A stretch of DNA of 64,000 nucleotides, taken from contig NZ_CP031843.2 of assembly GCF_003606325.2 (NCBI RefSeq), positions 1,426,001 to 1,490,000 of the forward strand, written 5' to 3'. The stretch is from Bartonella kosoyi (GTDB taxonomy: Bacteria > Pseudomonadota > Alphaproteobacteria > Rhizobiales > Rhizobiaceae). Positions 10,513 to 18,409 of the stretch are shown here, piece after piece. A program made the translations under genes and the position numbers. Position 1 is the first letter of the stretch; each line of letters starts with the position of its first letter. The notes below the pieces were generated by a model. That model was given only the letters and a program-made list of their open reading frames with translations, did not search any database and was not told where the DNA came from.

Positions 10513-12846
10513 ATGGATGTTTCTCTTGTTGTCCGTTTTGTCAATCATCTGCAAGAGGGGATCGCCTCTGCCAAGCGAGACTTAAGAGCCTTTAGCCTCG
10601 ATATTGCGCATTTCCAAAACCAAACACGAAAGCATTTTAAAGGGTGGTTTGACCCTGAGCACTTGAAGGAATCTACAGAAAAAGCGCAAAATGCTTATAT
10701 TCATGCGCGTGGGCGCATGGTGGGGGCGCTTGCTCAAACGGCAACCTTAATTGCCCCTCTCTATAAAGCCATGCAATTTGACCAATCAATGAAGGGCTTG
10801 GAAAAGGTTCTAGATAGCCCCCTTGATCGTTTAAAAGAATTGCGCCGTTTTGCTTTGGAAACCTCTACAAAAATCCCTTTGGCTGCCCGTGAAGTCTTAG
10901 AATTGATGACCAGTGCCAGCCAAGCAGGCATTGGTGAACAAGATCTCGAGGCTTTTAGTATTTATGCTGCCAAGGCAGCGGTCGCCTTTGATATGACGGG
11001 GGATCAAATTGGGGAACGCTTTGCCAAATTGCGCAATGTCTTTAAGCTTAATCAAGCAGGTATTGAAGATCTAGGGGATGCCATCAACCATCTTTCCAAC
11101 CACATGGCAGCCAAGGCGAGTGAGGTGTCTGACTTTACCAATCGTGCCACCGGTGCGGCAACCATGTTTAAACTGACAGCCTGCGAAACAGCAGCCTTTG
11201 GGACGGCGATGATTTCTGCTGGTATTGTCCCAGAGAGTGCAGCACGTGGTTTTAATGCTATGAGTGCGCGTATTCAAGCAGGGGGTAAACATATTGAAGA
11301 TGCTTTTACCAATATTGGTCTCTCTCGCCAAAAATTTATGGAAGATTTGGAGAAAGATGCCACCGGTACCTTGGTGCGTTTTTTTGATGTGTTGGGCAAA
11401 TCCGAACAGGGAATGCGTTCGCTGATTGCCATTGCGGGGCGCGACTTTACCGGTGATTTTGCCAAATTGGTTGGCAATCCCGAATTGCTAGGGCAAGCAT
11501 TAGATTATGTGAAAGACCCAAAAGTCTTTAAAGGCTCTGTCGAACAAGAGGCAGATAAACAAGCAACCGGTGCCATGCGGCAATTTGAACTGTTGCAAAA
11601 CCGCATTGTGGCTTTAGGGGTTACCATTGGTGAGGTTTTGTTGCCCCATGTGAACAGTTTAATGGAAACTGTTGGTGGTTTTTTAAACGTTCTGATGGCA
11701 TGGGCTAATGAACACCCTGTTTTGACCGGTGTGATCATCAAAACCATTGCCGCCCTGATGGCTTTTAACATCGCTTTACGGGTTGTACGTTTTACCATGG
11801 CGGGAACCCGCCTTGGGATCCTGCAATTGATTGCCTCTTTTATCAAGCTTGGATCTATTAGCCGCATGCTGAAGGCAAGTTGGCGCGGGCTCTTGGCTTC
11901 AGGGCGCTCACTGGGCTTGCTCACCGCAGGGTTTGGGGCACGTTTCCTCAAACTTTTGCGCCCCATGACCTTGTTGGTGGGTGCTTTGCGGGGGATTGCT
12001 GTCTCAGGGGCGGCATTTGCGAGGAGCTTTGGTTTGATAGGAACCGTGATCGAAGTGGTTGGGGCAAGCCTGTCCTCTGTTGTGGGGGGGCTTTTTACTC
12101 CGGTAGGGGCTGTGATTGCTGCTGTTGTGGCTATCATATTGGCTGCTGGTTTTGCTTTGTGGAAATATTGGGACCGTGTTTCTTCTTTTATAAAGGGCTT
12201 TGCACGGGGGATAACACGGGCTTTTGGCCAAGCCTTTGAAGCCGTCATGCGTTTTTTTGGGGCTGATACCAGCACCATCACCCGTTGGAAGAATATCATT
12301 GCTGCTGCTTTTGATTTCTCTCAAAATTGGCAAAAGTTTAAACAAGGTCTTGCCTCTGTTGCTCAAATTTGTGAAAGCTTGTGGGAGGGGATTAAACAAA
12401 GCCTTTCCAATTTTTGGCAATGGTTGAAGCGTTTTTTTTCTCAAGAAAAGCTCACGGATAGTGCCAAGGCTGGTATGGAACAAGCCGGGGAAGATTTAGC
12501 GAATTGGATTGTTAATGGTTTTATGTCGTCCATCTCACAATTGACAGATTTTTGTAAATCTTTACCTCACCGCATAAAGGGGTGGATTGGGTCGATTGAT
12601 GTAAGAGATTATTTGCCAAGTTTTTTAGGAGGCAAAACGCCTCAGCCCCTTGTACAATTTGCGGTGGCTGGTCGTGCCAATGTGCCTCTCACAGAAGCAA
12701 AAGACAAAGAACGCGTCCCCATCACGCACCATCAAAATGTCACGGTGCATGTCAATGGCGCGCGTGATCCCATTGCCACTGGTCGTGCGGTTAGTCACGC
12801 CATTCAACGCGCACGCGCCAATGCGCTGCATGGAGGGACCGAATAA
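10513..12846 (+). CDS. Phage tail tape measure protein
   Basis: Sets tail length and is threaded inside the tail tube. The 777 residues show the TP901-type tape measure core at about residues 80-330 (for example LETSTKIPLAAREVLELMTSA and ATGAATMF..ISAGIVPESAARGFNAMSARI). Several hydrophobic segments follow at about 380-560 and a tail region after 600. The C-terminus NVTVHVNGARDP...AIQRARANALHGGTE is partly duplicated in the next short frame. It is part of the P2-like remnant and fully open, so it could still be translated. Function is inferred from family and position. Confidence 0.88.
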   Translation: MDVSLVVRFVNHLQEGIASAKRDLRAFSLDIAHFQNQTRKHFKGWFDPEHLKESTEKAQNAYIHARGRMVGALAQTATLIAPLYKAMQFDQSMKGLEKVLDSPLDRLKELRRFALETSTKIPLAAREVLELMTSASQAGIGEQDLEAFSIYAAKAAVAFDMTGDQIGERFAKLRNVFKLNQAGIEDLGDAINHLSNHMAAKASEVSDFTNRATGAATMFKLTACETAAFGTAMISAGIVPESAARGFNAMSARIQAGGKHIEDAFTNIGLSRQKFMEDLEKDATGTLVRFFDVLGKSEQGMRSLIAIAGRDFTGDFAKLVGNPELLGQALDYVKDPKVFKGSVEQEADKQATGAMRQFELLQNRIVALGVTIGEVLLPHVNSLMETVGGFLNVLMAWANEHPVLTGVIIKTIAALMAFNIALRVVRFTMAGTRLGILQLIASFIKLGSISRMLKASWRGLLASGRSLGLLTAGFGARFLKLLRPMTLLVGALRGIAVSGAAFARSFGLIGTVIEVVGASLSSVVGGLFTPVGAVIAAVVAIILAAGFALWKYWDRVSSFIKGFARGITRAFGQAFEAVMRFFGADTSTITRWKNIIAAAFDFSQNWQKFKQGLASVAQICESLWEGIKQSLSNFWQWLKRFFSQEKLTDSAKAGMEQAGEDLANWIVNGFMSSISQLTDFCKSLPHRIKGWIGSIDVRDYLPSFLGGKTPQPLVQFAVAGRANVPLTEAKDKERVPITHHQNVTVHVNGARDPIATGRAVSHAIQRARANALHGGTE

Positions 12847-12859
12847 TGGCAGGAAGGCA

Positions 12860-13009
12860 ATGAGGGGAGGGACACACAAACTTATGCATCGCACTCAAAA
12901 TGTCACGGTGCATGTCAATGGCGCTCGTGATCCTGTTGCTAATGGTCGAACGGTTACTCACACCATTCAACGGGCACGCGCTAATGCATTGCATGAGGGA
13001 ATAGAATAA
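12860..13009 (+). CDS. Duplicated tape measure C-terminus, 49 aa
   Basis: A short frame starting at ATG 12860 after an AGGAAGG ribosome site. Residues 14-49 (NVTVHVNGARDPVANGR... through RARANALHEGIE) copy the last 36 residues of the tape measure protein just upstream. The two DNA copies (about 12737-12846 and 12900-13009) differ at scattered sites, so the duplication is not recent. It has no obvious function of its own. Translation is possible, because the ribosome site and the TAATG junction to the next gene are intact. Confidence 0.5.
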   Translation: MRGGTHKLMHRTQNVTVHVNGARDPVANGRTVTHTIQRARANALHEGIE

Positions 13010-13020
13010 TGGGAGGGAGC

Positions 13021-13467
13021 ATGCAAGATCCTTTGATGATGTTAGGTCCACATCAATTTTATGTGGACTGGCTTAATTTCCAATCTTTTGAAGAGGAATT
13101 CTCTGCCTCATGGGTTTGCTTAGAGCGTTTTGGCAAGTCGCCTAGTTTGCAATTTACTGGCTATGGCAATGATCCCAAAACCATTCATGGCGTTTGGTTT
13201 CCAGAAGAATTTGGTGATCGTGTAGCCATTGATGCCATCACCACAACGATCAAGAGAGCAAAGCCGGTCCAGATGCTTCGTTGGATCAATGATACCACCT
13301 ATAGTGTCCTTCTCCATGGACCCGTGGTGATCACCAGTATCACGAAAGACCACGACTTTATCAGTCGCTCCGGTCAATCCCAGCGTATCCGCTATTCCAT
13401 CAGTCTCTTACCCTTTTTTAATGGCGGAAAACCGCAAGGACAATATCAGGTGGGGCAAACTTTATGA
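13021..13467 (+). CDS. P2 gpU-like tail protein
   Basis: Tail terminator or tail-end protein of contractile P2-like phages. The start MQDPLMMLGPHQFYVDWLNFQSF and the middle SPSLQFTGYGNDPKTIHGVWFPEEFGD follow the gpU pattern (short LG.FQF start, then LQFTG.GND.I.L.G..YPE). I place the start at ATG 13021 because GGAGGG lies 5-9 bp before it; an in-frame ATG at 13009 overlaps the previous stop. The protein has 148 residues, close to the usual length. gpX overlaps its end by 4 bp. Confidence 0.82.
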   Translation: MQDPLMMLGPHQFYVDWLNFQSFEEEFSASWVCLERFGKSPSLQFTGYGNDPKTIHGVWFPEEFGDRVAIDAITTTIKRAKPVQMLRWINDTTYSVLLHGPVVITSITKDHDFISRSGQSQRIRYSISLLPFFNGGKPQGQYQVGQTL

Positions 13468-13718
13468 AGATACCAGAAAAGCGTGTTGTTGTAGAGCTGG
13501 AGGATATGAGTCTCGATCTCCTCTGCTTTCAACATGCCATGGCTGTGTTAGGGGACCGTTCTCAAGTTGGATTATTAAATGGCTATTGTGAAGCCACATT
13601 GGAAGCCAATCCAGAGATTGCCAAATATGGTCCAATTTTACCGCGAGGCTTAACGGTCATTCTGCCTGAATTTATCCCCCAAGAAAAGAACCGCGTGGTG
13701 AAACGGTTATGGGATTAA
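13464..13718 (+). CDS. P2 gpX-like tail protein (LysM-type)
   Basis: A small 84-residue tail protein in the position of P2 gpX, overlapping gpU by 4 bp and gpD by 10 bp. The pattern DLLCFQHAMAVLGDRSQVGLLNGYCEATLEANPEIAKYGPILPRGLTVILPEF fits the LysM-like fold (written here only as landmarks: LEANPEIAKYGPILPRGLTV). In P2 the protein joins baseplate and tube. The match is to the family pattern and gene order; exact function is inferred. Confidence 0.78.
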   Translation: MKIPEKRVVVELEDMSLDLLCFQHAMAVLGDRSQVGLLNGYCEATLEANPEIAKYGPILPRGLTVILPEFIPQEKNRVVKRLWD

Positions 13719-14719
13719 TGCGCACACACCCTTTTATTGTGGTTAAGGTGGGAGAAAAACCTGTTCATGAAGTTTTTTACCAACGTCTTTTAACGGCAAC
13801 CATCACAGACAATGCGGGTAATGAAGCCGATACATTCGAGGCGGAATTTGATGATAGCGGCAATGATTTAGAGATTCCCTCCAGTAACAGTGCGCTCCAT
13901 GTCACCTTTGGCTATCAGGACAGCATTCGTGCCTTTATGGGGCGTTTTGTTGTGGAGACGGTGATCAGTTGTGGGGGCAGTGATGGAGAGATTTTGCGCC
14001 TTTGTGGCAAAAGTGCCTCGATGTGTGCGGAGATCAAAGAACAGGCGAGTGAACATTTTGACCACAAAACCATTGCTGAGATTGTTGAGACCCTTGCCAA
14101 ACGCCATGGTTATCAAGCAAAGGTCAGTCCACAATTGACCAAACAAACCTTGCCTTATGTGGTGCGCACCGATCAATCGGCGATTGATTTTTTAACTAGG
14201 CTTGCGGATCGCATGCGGGCGCGTTTTTTAATCAAAGACCATAAGTTTTTATTTTTAAGCGGGGACAATCTCCCCCTCCAGACCATTCATCAACATGAGT
14301 GTTCCCATTGGGAATTCACCCTAGAGCCGCGTACGCAATACGGCATCATTGAAGCTTCTTATTTTGATCGCGCAAAAGGGCAACAATGCCAAGTCAAGCA
14401 TCAAACAGGGTTTACTGGCCCCATTCGCCGTCTGCGCAGTTGTTATCCAAGTCAAGAAGAAGCACAAGCGGCGGCTGCTTCCGAGTCGGATCGCTTATGC
14501 CGTGCTGTAGGCAGTGGCTCCTTAACTCTTGCGGGATACCCTGAAATCATGGCGGGTCAACCGCTTCTCCTGCAAGGGTTTCGAGGCGAAATCAATGGTC
14601 CATGGAAGGCTGCTACCGTGACCCATCGCTATGAAAAGCAAAGCGGCTACATCACAGAAATAACCTTTGAGGCACCAGATAAGGGAAACAAAACAGGAGA
14701 AAAGAAAACCTCTGAGTGA
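13709..14719 (+). CDS. P2 gpD-like late control / baseplate hub protein
   Basis: Member of the phage late-control D family, which forms the trimeric hub at the tail tip. The 336 residues include the typical N-terminal strand region (ADTFEAEFDD..NDLEIP, FGYQDSIRAFMGRFVVE), the middle KTIAEIVETLAKRHGYQAKV with TDQSAIDFLTRLADRMRARF, and a C-terminal ITEITFEAP end. It is the last intact gene of the P2-like tail remnant. The name late control is historical and need not mean transcription control here. Confidence 0.85.
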   Translation: MGLMRTHPFIVVKVGEKPVHEVFYQRLLTATITDNAGNEADTFEAEFDDSGNDLEIPSSNSALHVTFGYQDSIRAFMGRFVVETVISCGGSDGEILRLCGKSASMCAEIKEQASEHFDHKTIAEIVETLAKRHGYQAKVSPQLTKQTLPYVVRTDQSAIDFLTRLADRMRARFLIKDHKFLFLSGDNLPLQTIHQHECSHWEFTLEPRTQYGIIEASYFDRAKGQQCQVKHQTGFTGPIRRLRSCYPSQEEAQAAAASESDRLCRAVGSGSLTLAGYPEIMAGQPLLLQGFRGEINGPWKAATVTHRYEKQSGYITEITFEAPDKGNKTGEKKTSE

Positions 14720-15451
14720 CAGAAAATCAAAGGGTAATGTTTACCCTGTGATCGGTGATGATGAACATTTAGAGCAATTGGTGCAATTTGCACCAATTGC
14801 TAAAAGGAGCAATAGTGCAAACATTGCACAATTGCATGATGAAGAAAAATTGGGTCAAGTTGATCCTATTTTTGAAATATTCAGATCACAATGAAATTTT
14901 ATGTGAAGGAAATGGAAGATCAAAAGTGCAACCTGCTCCTTTGATCAGTTGTAATGCTTTCTGAGATCAACGTGCAATGTTTGCACTTTGGGTGGGAGAG
15001 AGCAATGGGGACAACTTGTCCCTATTCCTTAAAGGTACAATAGGATCAAGTTGATCCAATTGCATGAGTTCAGCAATAGGGTAATGTTTACCCAATTCCT
15101 CAAACGCTTCTCTTTATAATAATGTACTTGAATAATATACTTGGGATACGGAAAAACGATCAGTCAATTTATGCTAAAAGAAGTCATATCCTTTTATGTA
15201 TGTTGCTTCTCAAATAATGCGATTCCTGTCATACGATTCCAGCTCAATGATTGATCATCAAAAATTGCGGTCTTTAAGAGAGAAAAATAAAGACTCATTA
15301 AAGAGGCTCTAAATGATCTTTGAAAGGTCTTTGAAGACCCTTTGAAAACACCTTAAAAACCCTTAAAAGAAAATAAATTGGTACAAAACCTGGTGGCAAA
15401 ATATACAAAACCTGCTGGCAAGCTACAGCTGGCAAGCTACAACAAGCTACA
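14720..15451. other. Degenerate stretch with palindromes and decayed frames
   Basis: About 730 bp between gpD and attL. A 75-codon frame (14667-14894) and short frames after it carry fragments such as GNVYPV, LGQVDPIF, SNGDNLSLFLK and SNRVMFTQFLK, which look like variants of one peptide repeat broken by stops. At least seven 15-bp palindromes lie between 14732 and 15093. Further right are two direct copies of ACAAAACCTG(G/C)TGGCAA (about 15384 and 15408) and repeats of CAAGCTAC. I read it as remnants of a repeat-bearing phage gene; no intact gene is supported. Confidence 0.5.
14732..15093. repeat. Family of 15-bp palindromes with varying arms
   Basis: Seven dyads of the same size: 14732-14746 (GGGTAA-TGT-TTACCC), 14815-14829 (GTGCAA-ACA-TTGCAC), 14972-14986 (GTGCAA-TGT-TTGCAC), 15008-15022 (GGGACAA-C-TTGTCCC), 15043-15057 (GGATCAA-G-TTGATCC), 15079-15093 (GGGTAA-TGT-TTACCC), and a longer one at 14775-14799 with 12-bp arms around one base. 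An imperfect one is at 14852-14866. All share the inner AA...TT; the outer 4 bases change but stay complementary. Flanks AGCAAT on the left and ATTCCT on the right recur. Confidence 0.8.
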
Positions 15452-15518
15452 TTAAAAAAAGACATATAGAATCAAGAAGTTAGAGCACGATAAAAGCGCT
15501 GTGGCGGAGGGGGTGGGA
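15452..15518. repeat. attL, left prophage junction
   Basis: A 67-bp sequence matching 50411-50477 with one mismatch (C/T near position 12 of the repeat). Its last part, from about 15502, is the 3' end of a tRNA-Ser gene read on the minus strand, including the CCA complement (TGGCGGAGGGGGTGGGA). The match ends abruptly at 15518/50477, where the right copy continues into the tRNA T arm and the left does not. Confidence 0.92.
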
Positions 15519-15602
15519 ATGCTATATTTATATGTAATCAATAACTTATATAAGGGTAAGGGAATTTTAATTCCATTGATTTTATTAACTTATTTCTCTG
15601 TC

Positions 15603-15615
15603 TATCCCGAACCTT
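15603..15615 (+). promoter_or_regulatory. Candidate integrase arm site, left
   Basis: TATCCCGAACCTT, found here 85 bp inside attL. The same 13-mer recurs at 50400-50412 next to attR, and a one-step variant is at 50379-50391. Matching short direct repeats on both sides of a core are what arm-type integrase sites look like. This is inference from position and repetition. Confidence 0.45.
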
Positions 15616-15675
15616 TTTGTAGCTTATTCTCAATCATTTTATCCAAATATGTAACCAGATTTTCCAGTACCTTAC

Positions 15676-15716
15676 TTGACTCTTATTTTTATTAATCGTA
15701 TAGTGTTGATATACGA
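15676..15716 (+). promoter_or_regulatory. higBA promoter and operator
   Basis: A -35 box TTGACT (15676-15681) and a -10 box TATAGT (15699-15704) are 17 bp apart. The inverted repeat TCGTATA-N7-TATACGA (15696-15716) covers the -10 box. It lies directly upstream of higB, where HigA-type antitoxins usually bind to repress their own operon. Confidence 0.7.
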
Positions 15717-15728
15717 CAAGGGGTGCTA

Positions 15729-16010
15729 ATGGCAATTGTGAGTTTCAAACATAAGGGCTTAAAATTATTTTATACAACAGGTTCCACAAAAGCTATTCGA
15801 CCAGATCACGTAAAGAAATTACGCGTTATCTTAACGGCTTTAACAAGTGCTACGACACCCGATATGTTGCGAGCACCTGCCTTTAAAATGCATCCTCTTA
15901 AAGGTGAACTTACAGGATATTATTCTATATGGGTGAATGGAAATTGGCGTGTTACTTTTCGCTTTATAGGAACAGATGTGGAGCTTGTTGATTATCAAGA
16001 TTACCATTGA
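15729..16010 (+). CDS. higB: HigB-type toxin (RelE fold)
   Basis: Toxin of a type II module; HigB proteins cut mRNA on the ribosome. The 93 residues follow the family closely: SFKHKGLKLFYTTGST near the start, KLRVILTAL, FKMHPLKGELTGYYSIWVNGNWRVTF (landmark HPLKGEL), and the end DYQDYH. An AAGGGG ribosome site 5 bp before ATG 15729 favours that start over GTG 15723. It is followed by its antitoxin after 18 bp, toxin first, as is typical for HigBA. The pair lies just inside attL, where it could stabilise the prophage. Confidence 0.9.
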   Translation: MAIVSFKHKGLKLFYTTGSTKAIRPDHVKKLRVILTALTSATTPDMLRAPAFKMHPLKGELTGYYSIWVNGNWRVTFRFIGTDVELVDYQDYH

Positions 16011-16028
16011 TGAAAGGAACGAAAACAA

Positions 16029-16328
16029 ATGATGCATAACCCCGCACATCCGGGCGAAGTTCTAAAAGTAGCTTTCTTAGAAGAAATGGGGATAACGATA
16101 CAAAAGTTAGCGGATCATCTCCATATGACAAGAGCTTCTCTATCAAGAGTGATTAACGGTCATGCTTCTATGAGTACCGAACTTGCAATTAAATTAGAAT
16201 TAGCTGGTTTTAGTAAAGCAAAATTTTGGTTGGATATGCAAACAAACTATAATTTATGGCAAACAATGCAACAGACACAACCACCTATTTCTCCTCTGGT
16301 TTCTGATGTACCTCAAACGCAGCTTTGA
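16029..16328 (+). CDS. higA: HigA-type antitoxin (XRE helix-turn-helix)
   Basis: Neutralises HigB and represses the operon. The 99 residues open with HNPAHPGEVLKVAFLEEMGITIQKLADHL, of which HPGEVL is the HigA hallmark, and have a helix-turn-helix at about residues 24-45 (KLADHLHMTRASLSRVINGH). The C-terminus is a flexible tail. ATG 16029 is followed by a second ATG at 16032; either may be used. It converges with the integrase gene. Confidence 0.9.
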   Translation: MMHNPAHPGEVLKVAFLEEMGITIQKLADHLHMTRASLSRVINGHASMSTELAIKLELAGFSKAKFWLDMQTNYNLWQTMQQTQPPISPLVSDVPQTQL

Positions 16329-16384
16329 TTTCGTTCATAATTTTGACGAGGCTTTGGTTTGTTTTTTAGCTGCCGCACATTGCT

Positions 16385-17422
16385 CTAACCTTTTTGAAGT
16401 TTTTTTATGGCTTCTATTGCAAGGCGTTTTCTATCGGCTGTTTTAGTATAAAGGGATGCCATTTTATCTTCTGACCAGCCAAAAAGCGCTTTCATTTGCG
16501 AAACTGTAGCACCAGCATTGGCGGCGCGTGTTGCTGCTAATTTTCGCAAGCCGTGTGCCGATTTTTTAATCCCTGCTGCATTACATGCTTCACGAAACAG
16601 ATTACCAAAACTTTCTTTTACGAGCTTATTTCCACCTTTTCCGCAAATGAATGTTTCATCACCTACGGGACCAACTTTAAGAGTTTCTGCGAGTTCTGGT
16701 AAAATAGGGAGAAAAACATCTGTTTTAAATTGGCTCTTTTCTGTTTTGAGATGAATGATATTATCTTTTACATCTTTCCAACCGATACGAACGGCATCTC
16801 CACGGCGCAAGCCCGTATAAAGAAGCACATCAACCCATACGCGTTCATGGGTACCAATAGCCCATTGTTTATAATATTTATCGATATCCTCTTCTAACCA
16901 TGGCGCTAATCCTTCGCTGTTAAGAGATTTTGGTGCTTTTACATTAAAAGCAGGATTTCTGTTTAAAAGGGCATTATCAACTGCCCAATTAAAGAGACCG
17001 TTTAAAGAAGTCAAAAAATGTTTTGCTGCTGCGGGAGTCTCACGTCTTCTTTCTACGGCATCAAGAATATGATGTTTTCCTATGCTTTTATATGCGCGTT
17101 CACCGATATGTTTAGAAACATTGTTCAGAATTCTATACTTAACTTTTTTAGTAGATTCTGATTGATTATGCCATTGCATGCTTTGTAAATATTGATGCAA
17201 CAACCAATCGAAAGAGCCCTCTACAAGTCTGGTTTGTTTTCTTTTCTTGGAGGTGCCATTTTGCGCTTGCTTAAGAGCAAGCGTATAATTATCGACAAAC
17301 TCTTGCGTTCCATAGGTTCCTTCAATCCGAAATCGTGGTCCATGACCAATACGTACATACCATATGATTTTACCATGGCGTGTGCGTTCACAAACAAGAT
17401 ATGGTGGACGACGTTTTGGCAT
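16385..17422 (-). CDS. int: Prophage integrase (tyrosine recombinase)
   Basis: Catalyses recombination between attP and attB. Counting from the preferred start at 17422 (345 residues), the catalytic residues are Arg206 (TGLRRGD), His290 and Arg293 (AHGLRKLAA) and Tyr325 (LYTKTA). Position 316, usually histidine, is tryptophan (FGWSEDK), a common variant. The N-terminal 90 residues hold the arm-binding domain, and a SAM-like core-binding domain follows. A longer frame begins at 17455, but the conserved start is MPKRRPPYLV. It lies beside attL, as expected, and the tRNA-Ser repeats are its likely target. Confidence 0.93.
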   Translation of the reverse strand: MPKRRPPYLVCERTRHGKIIWYVRIGHGPRFRIEGTYGTQEFVDNYTLALKQAQNGTSKKRKQTRLVEGSFDWLLHQYLQSMQWHNQSESTKKVKYRILNNVSKHIGERAYKSIGKHHILDAVERRRETPAAAKHFLTSLNGLFNWAVDNALLNRNPAFNVKAPKSLNSEGLAPWLEEDIDKYYKQWAIGTHERVWVDVLLYTGLRRGDAVRIGWKDVKDNIIHLKTEKSQFKTDVFLPILPELAETLKVGPVGDETFICGKGGNKLVKESFGNLFREACNAAGIKKSAHGLRKLAATRAANAGATVSQMKALFGWSEDKMASLYTKTADRKRLAIEAIKKLQKG

Positions 17423-17424
17423 GG

Positions 17425-17673
17425 CTAAAACTTTATACCGTCGACAGAACGACAAGTTTTGCTGGTATCGTAGTCTTCTTGTTCATTTTCAAGCGGTGGA
17501 AAATCGTCAATGCTATAAGTATTATCTGCCGTTTTGGGTGTTGCGATTTTATTGATATGAATTAATAATTCACCAGTAGGCTTGATTTCTACAACCTCTG
17601 CTCCTTGCTTTTTAGCTTCTCTTAAAGCCCGCGCAATGGCTGGTTGCGTGATAGTAGGTGGGCGGTGTGCCAT
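17425..17673 (-). CDS. Small protein upstream of integrase
   Basis: An 82-residue protein whose stop lies next to the integrase start. The first half, with TQPAIARALREAKKQGAEVVEIKPTGEL (landmarks QPAIARALREAKKQG and VEIKPTGELLI), resembles short hypothetical proteins often found beside integrases in rhizobial prophages. It has no helix-turn-helix that I can recognise. A role as excisionase or integrase partner is possible from position only. An ATTCAC-N7-GTGAAT dyad lies 27 bp before its start, the same element as ahead of the ERF gene. Confidence 0.65.
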   Translation of the reverse strand: MAHRPPTITQPAIARALREAKKQGAEVVEIKPTGELLIHINKIATPKTADNTYSIDDFPPLENEQEDYDTSKTCRSVDGIKF

Positions 17674-17699
17674 ATCTGTTCCCCTTGATTTTAGCTACA

Positions 17700-17718
17700 A
17701 TTCACCCGTGTTGTGAAT
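17700..17718. promoter_or_regulatory. ATTCAC-N7-GTGAAT dyad, copy 1
   Basis: An inverted repeat ATTCAC CCGTGTT GTGAAT, 27 bp upstream of the small gene before int. A near-identical copy (spacer CCGTGGC) is at 19210-19228. It is probably an operator for a prophage or host regulator; the regulator is unknown. Confidence 0.55.
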
Positions 17719-17750
17719 CATATATTTGTTGAAAGTTATAGTAAGAGGGT

Positions 17751-17778
17751 GGGGGTGCTGGGAGGAGAGAGCACCCCC
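17751..17778 (-). terminator. Strong hairpin after the exonuclease gene
   Basis: A perfect 9-bp GC-rich stem (GGGGGTGCT / AGCACCCCC) with a 10-nt loop, 7 bp past the stop of the YqaJ gene. It lacks an immediate U-tract on the minus strand, so it may be a terminator, an mRNA-stabilising hairpin or an attenuator between the recombination genes and int. Confidence 0.5.
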
Positions 17779-17784
17779 ATAGGT

Positions 17785-18408
17785 TTAAGCAGCTTTTGCC
17801 AAAATCTTTTGCATCTCTTGTTCTATTTCTGCTAAAAAGGCTTCGACCGCTTGATTAATCTGTTCAATTTGTTCTTCATCACGGTGGATGCGTTTGATTT
17901 TCATACGCAAGTATGTTGATTGCCTCGTAAAACGTGGGTCATAACTGATAAAATCACACCATTTACGCCCCGTACAAGCCATTTGAAATTGCATTTGCGC
18001 ACGATATTCAGGCTTTATATTGTCATCTATAAAGAAGCGTAAATGGTTTGGGGATTGTGGGCATTTGACTTCAACTAAACCGTCATCACCAACAAACCCA
18101 TCAGGACTAGCACCAGCCATTTTGATTGTGGGATGTTGGATAAAACCGCATTGAGAGACTTCAGTATCATAAATGAATGCATATTCTTTTAGGGCATCTT
18201 CTTCATGTTCAATGCCCCATTGCATAGCAGGCGTTGTATAAAATTGGCTTACTTCTTCTGTTAAACGCTCTGTAATGAGTTTAATTTTATAGTCTTCATA
18301 TTTGCTTGTAGGGGTTCCCTTTGCTGTTTTACTAATAACGTTGTAAACGTTTGAAGCGGTAACTTTGCCTAAACGGGCTTGAAACCACTCTGCTGTTCTT
18401 TGTTCCAT
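17785..18408 (-). CDS. YqaJ / lambda-exonuclease-type 5'-3' exonuclease
   Basis: Phage recombination exonuclease that resects double-stranded DNA ends. The 207 residues start MEQRTAEWFQARLGKVTAS, typical of the YqaJ family. The active-site set is visible: an acidic residue near 67-70 (WGIEHEE), Asp103 (GASPDGFVG), and Glu113 with Lys115 (LVEVKCP), followed by the QFQMACTG helix. It starts 2 bp after the ERF gene stop, so the two are translated together and form a Red-like exonuclease plus annealing pair, used for phage recombination or replication. Confidence 0.9.
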   Translation of the reverse strand: MEQRTAEWFQARLGKVTASNVYNVISKTAKGTPTSKYEDYKIKLITERLTEEVSQFYTTPAMQWGIEHEEDALKEYAFIYDTEVSQCGFIQHPTIKMAGASPDGFVGDDGLVEVKCPQSPNHLRFFIDDNIKPEYRAQMQFQMACTGRKWCDFISYDPRFTRQSTYLRMKIKRIHRDEEQIEQINQAVEAFLAEIEQEMQKILAKAA

Positions 18409-18409
18409 T

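Larger units (their letters stand above)
10211..14719 (+). mobile_element. P2-like prophage remnant (tail module only)
   Basis: Between tRNA-Arg and the start of the degenerate region lies a rightward set of tail genes in P2 order: E fragment, T (tape measure), U, X, D. No capsid, terminase, portal, replication, integrase or lysis gene accompanies them, and the first gene has lost its start. The surviving T, U, X and D frames are intact. It is therefore a remnant, or a retained tail cassette. The right boundary is blurred by the palindrome-rich stretch after 14720. The left edge at the tRNA suggests integration there, which is inference. Confidence 0.75.

Noticed and set aside
11505-12483. 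Long minus-strand frames within the tape measure gene
   Set aside because: They are basic, low-complexity shadows of an intact family member on the plus strand.
14667-14894. 75-residue frame overlapping gpD
   Set aside because: Its product consists of the palindrome-encoded fragments and a gpD shadow; kept only as part of the degenerate region.
15501-15695. 64-residue hydrophobic frame starting in attL
   Set aside because: It begins inside the att core, lies in low-complexity AT-rich DNA and has no ribosome site or family resemblance.
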